A stretch of DNA of 64,000 nucleotides from an uncultured Chitinophaga sp. Its GTDB lineage: Bacteria > Bacteroidota > Bacteroidia > Chitinophagales > Chitinophagaceae. Shown here piece after piece: positions 58,227-64,000 of this stretch; positions within the stretch are counted from its first letter, which is position 1, and every line of letters begins with the position of its first letter. The stretch lies in NCBI RefSeq assembly GCF_946479755.1, contig NZ_CAMLHC010000001.1, positions 310,001 to 374,000 on the forward strand. Direction: 5' to 3'. A program made the translations under genes and the position numbers. The notes below the pieces were generated by a model, which was not told the origin of the DNA, made no database searches, and saw nothing but the letters and a program-made list of their open reading frames with translations.

Positions 58227-60074
58227 ATGCAACGTAAAAATGTCAAGCACTATGTCCGTAGCTGTATCCGCATAGCGGTACAGCTGCTGGTCCTTCTTTT
58301 TGCAGGCCTGCAACTGTCGGCCCAGTTGCCATCGGCACAAACTATCGCCGGCAGGATGAAAGTGGGCTGGAACCTTGGAAACACGCTGGAAGCCATCTGC
58401 GGAGAGAACGCATGGGGTGGCGTCGTTACCCAAACCACCATCGATGCGGTGAAAGCCTCCGGCTTTAATACCATCCGGCTGCCCGTAGCCTGGGACTGCC
58501 ACAGTACCAACGGTGTGATAGACCCCGCATGGATGGCCCGTGTAAAGGAAGTGGTGGACTACTGCATGCGCGACAGCCTTTATATCATCGTTAACATCCA
58601 CTGGGACAACGGTTGGCTGGAAAATAATGTCACCCCCGCCGCCCAGACGCAGGTGAACGCCAAACAGCAGGCCTACTGGACCCAGATCGCCAATGCCTTT
58701 AAAAATTATAACGAACACCTGCTGTTCGCCAGTGCCAACGAGCCTGCGGTAAACGATGCCACGGGCATGTCCGTATTGTTGTCTTACCATCAGACTTTTA
58801 TCAATGCCGTACGTGCCACGGGGGGCAACAATAGTTCGCGTACGCTGATCATCCAGGGGCCGTCTACCAATATCGATAAGACGAACACCCTGATGAATAC
58901 GATGCCCACAGATCCCATTGCCAACCGGTTGATGATGGAGATACATTACTATGAACCTGCCCAGTTTACGCTGATCACCAAGGATGAATCCTGGGGTAAG
59001 ATGTTTTATTATTGGGGCGCTAACTACCATTCTACCGCAGATGCCTCCCGCAACGCCACCTGGGGCGAGGAGAGTTTTGTGGATGCCCAGCTGGACCTCA
59101 TGAAAACGAAGTTTATCGACAGAGGGATACCGGTGATCATCGGAGAGTTTGCTGCTATCAGGAGAACGCTGAATCCTCCTTCCGAGCAGGCAGTGCACAA
59201 TGCCTCGCGGTGGCATTTCTATGATTACCTGGTGAGCCGGGCAAGGGCAAAGGGACTGATTCCCATCTGCTGGGATATCAATAAAGAGATGTACGACCGT
59301 GGTACCGGTGCTGTGCTGGACCAGGAGACTATTTCCGCTATTATGAAAGCCGCGGGCGTTACGCCGGGGTATGTGCGGCTGGCGAACCGTGCGACCGGAT
59401 TGTTGGCTGACGGGATGTACAGAAGCACCAACGGTGCCAATGCAGGACAGTGGAGCTACAGCGGCAGCGATGCGCAGCAATGGACAGTTGAAGCCGCCGA
59501 TGGCTATGTACGGCTGAAAAACCGCGCCACCGGGCTGTATCTCGATGGAATAGGAAGAACGGCTGACGGGTCCGTGGCCGGCCAGTGGAGCTTTAGCAGC
59601 AGCTACAACCAGCAATGGAAACCGGAAGTGACAGGGAATTATATCAAACTGAAGAACCGGGCTTCCGGGTTGTACCTCGATGGGTTGGGGCAAACGGCCA
59701 ACGGCGCCGACCTGGCGCAGTGGTCGGGTAGCAGCAGCTACAACCAGCAATGGACCATGACCGGTATCGCTTTGCCCGCGGCGGTCATGACCACAACAAC
59801 CACCTCCGCCGACCTTGCTTCGCCGCAGGTAAATGAACTGAATGTGTATCCGAACCCGTTTACCAATACCTTCCGTATTACCGTTGGTAAGCAGGATAAA
59901 ATAGAACGGATTACAATTATCGATGCTTCCGGAAAGACTGTGACGGTAAAAGTCCAGCCGTCACCGGCTGACCTCCTGTCTATGGGCGCGGCCTTAAAAA
60001 CAGGCACATATGTAGTGGTAGCGAAGGGAAGAGGCTGGACGAAAAAGTCCAGGGTGGTCAAAATTATTCCATAG
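58227..60074 (+). CDS. Secreted GH5 endo-glycanase with RICIN-like lectin repeats and T9SS tail
   Basis: A 615-residue protein with a signal peptide (IAVQLLVLLFAGLQLSAQ) and a GH5 barrel (about 35-375). The barrel opens MKVGWNLGNTLEA and has acid/base Glu172 in FASANEPAVND and nucleophile Glu307 in VIIGEFAAIRR, close to the GH5_4-type endoglucanase/xyloglucanase pattern. Three lectin repeats of about 46 residues follow (about 380-510; YVRLKNRATGLYLDGIGR, YIKLKNRASGLYLDGLGQ, each closing SYNQQW). A type A T9SS sorting tail (VYPNPFTNTFRI to SRVVKIIP) ends it. The type IX system would place it on the surface, where it could cut the polymer before import. Backbone preference is inferred. Confidence 0.92.
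   Translation: MQRKNVKHYVRSCIRIAVQLLVLLFAGLQLSAQLPSAQTIAGRMKVGWNLGNTLEAICGENAWGGVVTQTTIDAVKASGFNTIRLPVAWDCHSTNGVIDPAWMARVKEVVDYCMRDSLYIIVNIHWDNGWLENNVTPAAQTQVNAKQQAYWTQIANAFKNYNEHLLFASANEPAVNDATGMSVLLSYHQTFINAVRATGGNNSSRTLIIQGPSTNIDKTNTLMNTMPTDPIANRLMMEIHYYEPAQFTLITKDESWGKMFYYWGANYHSTADASRNATWGEESFVDAQLDLMKTKFIDRGIPVIIGEFAAIRRTLNPPSEQAVHNASRWHFYDYLVSRARAKGLIPICWDINKEMYDRGTGAVLDQETISAIMKAAGVTPGYVRLANRATGLLADGMYRSTNGANAGQWSYSGSDAQQWTVEAADGYVRLKNRATGLYLDGIGRTADGSVAGQWSFSSSYNQQWKPEVTGNYIKLKNRASGLYLDGLGQTANGADLAQWSGSSSYNQQWTMTGIALPAAVMTTTTTSADLASPQVNELNVYPNPFTNTFRITVGKQDKIERITIIDASGKTVTVKVQPSPADLLSMGAALKTGTYVVVAKGRGWTKKSRVVKIIP
59365..59760 (+). repeat. Three RICIN-like lectin repeats in the GH5 enzyme
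   Basis: Three in-frame units of about 43-46 codons share Y(V/I)(R/K)LxNRA(T/S)GL...DG, then GQWS or AQWS, and close on QQW. The units form one beta-trefoil-like sugar-binding module. The first copy (LANRATGLLADGMYRSTNG) has drifted furthest. Confidence 0.8.
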
Positions 60075-60102
60075 TGGTTGTTTGAGGTCTGAAAAATTAT
60101 AA

Positions 60103-60133
60103 TTGTAAATTTGACAAATATTGTTTTACTTTG
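60103..60133 (+). promoter_or_regulatory. Candidate promoter of the GH51-araB-araD unit
   Basis: TTG at 60103-60105, a 20-bp spacer and TTACTTTG at 60126-60133 (one mismatch to TAnnTTTG) lie 37-67 bp before the GH51 start, in an AT-rich gap. This suggests the arabinose genes can be expressed separately from the SusC operon. Confidence 0.5.
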
Positions 60134-60169
60134 GAACAATCAATCAAACTATCGTTATAATTCCGCGTC

Positions 60170-61702
60170 ATGAAAAATAAGTTCCGTTCTGTTTGTATGG
60201 GCGTATCGATGCTGCTAACGGCCTCACCGGCACTGCAGGCACAAAATAAGATCACCTTCCGTACAGACGCGCCAACACAAACGATCAACAGGAATATCTA
60301 CGGCCACTTTGCCGAACACCTGGGTAACTGTATCTATGGCGGTTTCTATGTAGGAGATACTTCCCGTATCCCTAATATTAATGGTGTGAGGAAAGACATC
60401 ATCGCTGCGCTGAAAGCGCTGAAAATACCGAACCTGCGCTGGCCGGGCGGTTGTTTTGCTGACACGTACCACTGGAAAGACGGTATCGGCCCGAAAGAAA
60501 AAAGGCCCACGATCGTGAACACCTGGTGGGGCGGTGTGACGGAAAACAACAGCTTCGGTACGCACGATTTCCTGAACATGTGCGAGGAGCTGGGCACAGA
60601 GCCCTACCTGGCAGGCAACGTCGGCAGCGGCACCGTACAGGAGCTGGCGGACTGGGTACAGTACGTCAATTTCTCCGGTAAAAGCCCGATGTCTGACCTG
60701 CGTCAGCAGAACGGCCGGCAACAGCCGTGGAAAGTACAGTACTGGGGCGTAGGCAACGAAGCCTGGGGCTGCGGCGGCAATATGCGGCCGGAATATTATG
60801 CGGATATCTACAGAAAGTACGCCACCTTCATGAGTGGCAACCTGTTCAAAATCGCTTCCGGCGCCAATTCATCCGACTACAACTGGACGGAAGTGCTGAT
60901 GAAAAACATCCCGCTGCACATGCTGGACGGCCTGGCGTTGCATCACTATTCGGTCATCGAATGGAATAAAAAAGGACCGGCTATAGATTTTTCAGAAGAG
61001 CAATATTTCCAGACCATGCGCAGCGCCTGTTTCATGGACTCGCTGGTACGCCGGCATTCCGCCATCATGGACAAATACGACCCGAAGAAAAAAGTAGCGC
61101 TGGTGGTAGACGAATGGGGTGGCTGGTATGACGTAGAAGCAGGTACGAACCCCGGTTTCCTCTTCCAGCAAAACACCATGCGCGACGCTATGATCGCCGG
61201 CGTGACTTTAAACATCTTCCACAACCATTCCGACAGGGTACGCATGGCCAACCTGGCGCAGACGGTCAACGTGCTGCAGGCAGTGGTGCTGACGAAAGGA
61301 GAGCAGCTGATACTGACGCCTACGTACCACGTGATGGAAATGTACAAGGTACACCAGGATGCAACACTCATCCCCATCGACGTGCAAAGCAACCGGTATA
61401 CATATAAAAACGAGCAGCTGCCAGCGGTGACGGCTTCCGCCTCCAAAGACAAATCAGGCGTTACCCATATCTCGCTGGTCAATATCGACGCTTCCAAAGC
61501 GCAGGAGGTAACCGTACAAACAGGCGCAGCGTACAAGTCTGTCGCGGGCCGTATACTCTCTTCTGCCAAACTGCAAGACCATAACAGCTTCACGCAGCCG
61601 GACAAGCTCAAACCCGTGGCGTTTAAAGGCGCGGTGCTGAAAAACAATATGCTGACCGTTAAGCTGCCACCTTTCTCTGTAGTGGTACTGGAACTGCAAT
61701 AA
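60170..61702 (+). CDS. GH51 alpha-L-arabinofuranosidase
   Basis: The 510-residue enzyme has a signal peptide ([19 protein letters not shown]). GH51 hallmarks include [33 protein letters not shown], the acid/base Glu197 in [12 protein letters not shown] and the nucleophile Glu315 in [12 protein letters not shown]-terminal beta-sandwich (about 385-510) ends in FSVVVLELQ. It hydrolyses terminal alpha-L-arabinofuranosyl groups from arabinan, arabinoxylan, arabinogalactan or arabinoxyloglucan pieces, probably in the periplasm. It is followed by ribulokinase and ribulose-phosphate epimerase, so released arabinose is channelled straight into catabolism. A candidate promoter lies just upstream. Confidence 0.95.
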   Translation: MKNKFRSVCMGVSMLLTASPALQAQNKITFRTDAPTQTINRNIYGHFAEHLGNCIYGGFYVGDTSRIPNINGVRKDIIAALKALKIPNLRWPGGCFADTYHWKDGIGPKEKRPTIVNTWWGGVTENNSFGTHDFLNMCEELGTEPYLAGNVGSGTVQELADWVQYVNFSGKSPMSDLRQQNGRQQPWKVQYWGVGNEAWGCGGNMRPEYYADIYRKYATFMSGNLFKIASGANSSDYNWTEVLMKNIPLHMLDGLALHHYSVIEWNKKGPAIDFSEEQYFQTMRSACFMDSLVRRHSAIMDKYDPKKKVALVVDEWGGWYDVEAGTNPGFLFQQNTMRDAMIAGVTLNIFHNHSDRVRMANLAQTVNVLQAVVLTKGEQLILTPTYHVMEMYKVHQDATLIPIDVQSNRYTYKNEQLPAVTASASKDKSGVTHISLVNIDASKAQEVTVQTGAAYKSVAGRILSSAKLQDHNSFTQPDKLKPVAFKGAVLKNNMLTVKLPPFSVVVLELQ

Positions 61703-61785
61703 ATACCCGCAACCGGGACTGACGACGACTACATGTCCGTGTAGTCCGGCTACCCGTGTGCTTTTTAAAAAAGAAACCTGATCAC

Positions 61786-63435
61786 ATGAGTGCATCTTTT
61801 GTAATAGGTGTTGACTTTGGAACTGATTCTGTGCGGTCGATTATCGTAGATACCCGCGATGGCCAGGAGGTGGCGGCTGCGGTGTTTCACTATCCGAGGT
61901 GGAAGGATGGGTTATACTGCAACGCCGCCCGTAGCCAGTTCCGGCAACATCCGCAGGATTATATAGAAGGGCTGGAAACCACTATCCGGCAATGCCTGCA
62001 ACAGGCCGGTGAAACGGTGGCCCGGCATATCAAAGCAATATCGGTGGATACGACCGGCAGCACGCCGGTGGCGGTAGATGAAACCGGTACGCCGCTGGCG
62101 ATGTTGCCTGCCTTTAAAGATAATCCCAACGCCATGTTTGTGCTGTGGAAAGACCATACGGCCATCCGCGAAGCGGCAGAGATCAACGCCGTGGCCGCGG
62201 CTTTTCCGGGGAACTACCTGCGGTTCGTCGGTGGCGTGTATTCGTCGGAGTGGTTCTGGGCCAAATGGCTGCACATCTGGCGTGTAGACGAGGACGTTAG
62301 AAACGCCACTTATACCTGGGTAGAGCATTGCGATTGGATCCCTTTCCTCCTGACAGGCGGCACGCGCGCCAGTCAACTGAAGCGCGGCATTTGTTCCGCC
62401 GGCCATAAAGCACTGTATGCCGAAGCCTTTGGCGGTCTCCCGCCCGACAGCTTCTTTGCGGCCATCGATCCGCTGTTACAGAACGTGAGCCGGCGGCTGT
62501 TCACGAAGACATACACTTCCGGTGAGGCGGCAGGCTATTTGTCCCCCGCCTGGGCGGAGCGCCTGGGGCTGAGCACAGCCGTCGTTATCGGCATCGGTGC
62601 GTTTGACGCACATATGGGCGCCGTAGGCGGACAGATAGCGCCTTACCACCTCAGCAAGGTAATGGGCACGTCCACCTGCGATATGCTGGTGGCGCCGCTG
62701 GCAGAGGTGAAGGATACGCTGGTGAAAGGCATCTGCGGACAGGTGCCGGGCTCCGTAATCCCCGGTATGATGGGCATGGAAGCAGGGCAATCGGCCTTCG
62801 GAGATGCCTATGCGTGGTTCAGCAATTTATTGTCATGGCCGCTGCGGCATCTTTTTCCGCATAACAGCACGCTGCTGCAGGAGGCCAACAGCAGGATGAT
62901 CATGGAGCTGTCTCAACAGGCTGAGGCCATCACACCTGATGAACACAGCGAATGGGGTATTGATTGGTTAAACGGTCGCCGCACGCCCGATGCCGACCAG
63001 TCGCTCAAAGGTACGCTCACCGGCCTGAACCTCGCCTCTGATGCACCGCGGGTCTTCAGGGCCGTGGCGGAAGCCACCTGCTTTGGCGCCAAAGCCATCG
63101 TGGACCGCTTTGAGCGCGAAGGGGTACCCGTAAAAGGACTGATAGGTATCGGCGGGGTGGCCAAAAAATCTCCCTTTATTATGCAAATGATGGCCGATGT
63201 TATGGGCATGCCTATACGTATCCATCGTTCTGAACAGACCTGCGCCCTCGGTGCGGCCATGTTCGCCGCCACCGCCGCGGGCATCTTCCCTAAAGTGGAA
63301 GCGGCCATGGAAGCAATGGGACAAGGTTTCGAAACGACCTATTCACCTGACCGGCAACGGACAGGAATATACGATAACAGGTACCGGAAATACAAAGCGC
63401 TGGGCGCTTTTACTGCTAATATGAATATTGATTAA
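61786..63435 (+). CDS. araB: L-ribulokinase
   Basis: A 549-residue FGGY-family kinase that phosphorylates L-ribulose, the second step of L-arabinose use, in the cytosol. The N-terminal phosphate-binding loop is visible (VIGVDFGTDSVRSIIVDT). So are the AraB-type segment ISVDTTGSTPVAVDETGTPL, the DNPNAMFVLWKDHTA stretch that contacts the sugar, the second-half phosphate motif VMGTSTCDMLVAP, and the adenosine-binding LIGIGGVAKKSPFIMQMMAD. I start at ATG 61786 (MSASFVIGV); the longer frame from 61756 adds ten poorly fitting residues. It sits 83 bp after the arabinofuranosidase and 1 bp before the epimerase gene. Confidence 0.95.
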   Translation: MSASFVIGVDFGTDSVRSIIVDTRDGQEVAAAVFHYPRWKDGLYCNAARSQFRQHPQDYIEGLETTIRQCLQQAGETVARHIKAISVDTTGSTPVAVDETGTPLAMLPAFKDNPNAMFVLWKDHTAIREAAEINAVAAAFPGNYLRFVGGVYSSEWFWAKWLHIWRVDEDVRNATYTWVEHCDWIPFLLTGGTRASQLKRGICSAGHKALYAEAFGGLPPDSFFAAIDPLLQNVSRRLFTKTYTSGEAAGYLSPAWAERLGLSTAVVIGIGAFDAHMGAVGGQIAPYHLSKVMGTSTCDMLVAPLAEVKDTLVKGICGQVPGSVIPGMMGMEAGQSAFGDAYAWFSNLLSWPLRHLFPHNSTLLQEANSRMIMELSQQAEAITPDEHSEWGIDWLNGRRTPDADQSLKGTLTGLNLASDAPRVFRAVAEATCFGAKAIVDRFEREGVPVKGLIGIGGVAKKSPFIMQMMADVMGMPIRIHRSEQTCALGAAMFAATAAGIFPKVEAAMEAMGQGFETTYSPDRQRTGIYDNRYRKYKALGAFTANMNID

Positions 63436-63436
63436 G

Positions 63437-64000
63437 ATGAGCACGCAGAAATATCAGGCTATCCGCGAGGCGGCCTATGAAGCCAACATACAGCTGCCCG
63501 CACTGGGTCTCGTTCTCTTTACCTTTGGCAACGTGAGCGCGGCCGACAGGGACGCCGGTGTGTTCGCCATCAAACCCAGCGGCGTGCCCTATACGGAGCT
63601 GTCGCCCGGCAAGATGGTCATCGTGGACTTTGACGGCAACGTGGTCGAAGGAGATTTACGTCCTTCGTCCGACACGCTTACCCATGCGGTATTGTACAAA
63701 CACTGGGCCCATATCGGCGGTATTGTGCATACCCATTCTACTTACGCCACCGCCTGGGCACAGAGCCTGCGCGACATCCCTATTTACGGCACCACCCATG
63801 CAGACCATAACACCCTCGATATCCCCTGCGCGCCGCCTATGCCGGATGAACAAATCGCCGGCAACTATGAATACCAGACCGGTTTTCAGATCATGAACGC
63901 TTTGGCAGAAAGGCAGTTGACCTATCAAGACATGGAGATGGTGCTGGTAGGCAATCATGCGCCTTTTACCTGGGGCAAAACGCCGGCGAAAGCCGTGTAC
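63437..64000 (+). CDS. araD: L-ribulose-5-phosphate 4-epimerase (3' partial)
   Basis: The first 188 residues of a class II aldolase-fold epimerase that converts L-ribulose-5-phosphate to D-xylulose-5-phosphate. It starts with ATG one base after the ribulokinase stop and runs open to the window end, so the gene is cut by the edge, not broken. Visible motifs are LPALGLVLFTFGNVSAADR, KPSGVPYTELSPGKMVIVD, LRPSSDTLTHAVLY and the zinc-binding histidines in IVHTHSTYATAWAQ; the GTTHADH motif follows. The usual length is about 230 residues, so about 45 are missing. An L-arabinose isomerase gene would be expected next, outside the window. Confidence 0.95.
   Translation, partial: MSTQKYQAIREAAYEANIQLPALGLVLFTFGNVSAADRDAGVFAIKPSGVPYTELSPGKMVIVDFDGNVVEGDLRPSSDTLTHAVLYKHWAHIGGIVHTHSTYATAWAQSLRDIPIYGTTHADHNTLDIPCAPPMPDEQIAGNYEYQTGFQIMNALAERQLTYQDMEMVLVGNHAPFTWGKTPAKAVY

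Overview
The window looks like part of a chromosome from a Bacteroidota member, most likely Chitinophaga or a close relative in the Chitinophagaceae. The evidence is type IX secretion signatures (a gliding-motility-type C-terminal domain, type A sorting tails, a PorP/SprF-like partner), a SusC/SusD pair, many lipoproteins and secreted proteins, weak Shine-Dalgarno sites and a few matches to the Bacteroidota -7 element TAnnTTTG. Base composition is even and moderately GC-rich. I saw no rRNA, tRNA, CRISPR array, insertion sequence or phage gene.

Layout. (1) 1-20187: the 3' 17.3 kb of a giant secreted adhesin-like gene. It has three copies of an N-terminal module, about 36 Calx-beta repeats, a DUF11-like domain and a gliding-motility C-terminal domain. 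A PorP/SprF-like outer-membrane protein and a TPR/PD40/OmpA protein follow, an arrangement like the SprB-SprF filament secretion unit of flavobacteria. (2) 20189-26280: an S66 peptidase, a Crp/Fnr regulator with a SnoaL-like protein, an old yellow enzyme overlapping an MFS exporter, and two minus-strand genes (a secreted protein of unknown function and a SUKH-like protein). (3) 26741-33448: one large hybrid synthase, acyl-AMP ligase-ACP-KS-AT-ACP-aminotransferase, predicted to build a beta-amino acyl chain, with no NRPS or release domain nearby. (4) 33671-49581: a mixed stretch with a secreted metalloprotease, an AraC/GyrI regulator, a lipoprotein agmatine-deiminase-family enzyme, a probable 29-residue membrane microprotein, a TlpA/CBM9-like/outer-membrane-barrel trio, a PI-PLC lipoprotein, a leaderless trypsin-nuclease fusion, and an AraC regulator divergent from a zinc dehydrogenase. 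(5) 50029-64000: a polysaccharide utilisation locus, SusC-SusD-SGBP-GH42-GH5, followed by GH51 arabinofuranosidase, ribulokinase and ribulose-5-phosphate 4-epimerase (cut by the window end).

In the utilisation locus the outer-membrane proteins would bind and import a plant glycan. The GH5 enzyme cuts the backbone, GH42 and GH51 release galactose and arabinose, and AraB/AraD feed arabinose into the pentose phosphate pathway. The arabinose emphasis and the TIG/SGBP-B-like binding protein suggest an arabinose-decorated beta-glucan (such as arabinoxyloglucan) or an arabinogalactan; this is inference.

The most notable items are the orphan beta-amino-acyl synthase, the cytoplasmic trypsin-nuclease fusion, the expanded Calx-beta array with two loop-length classes, the microprotein at 39003-39092 and the inverted repeat at 48381-48411. 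All functional calls come from reading motifs by eye; no database search was possible.
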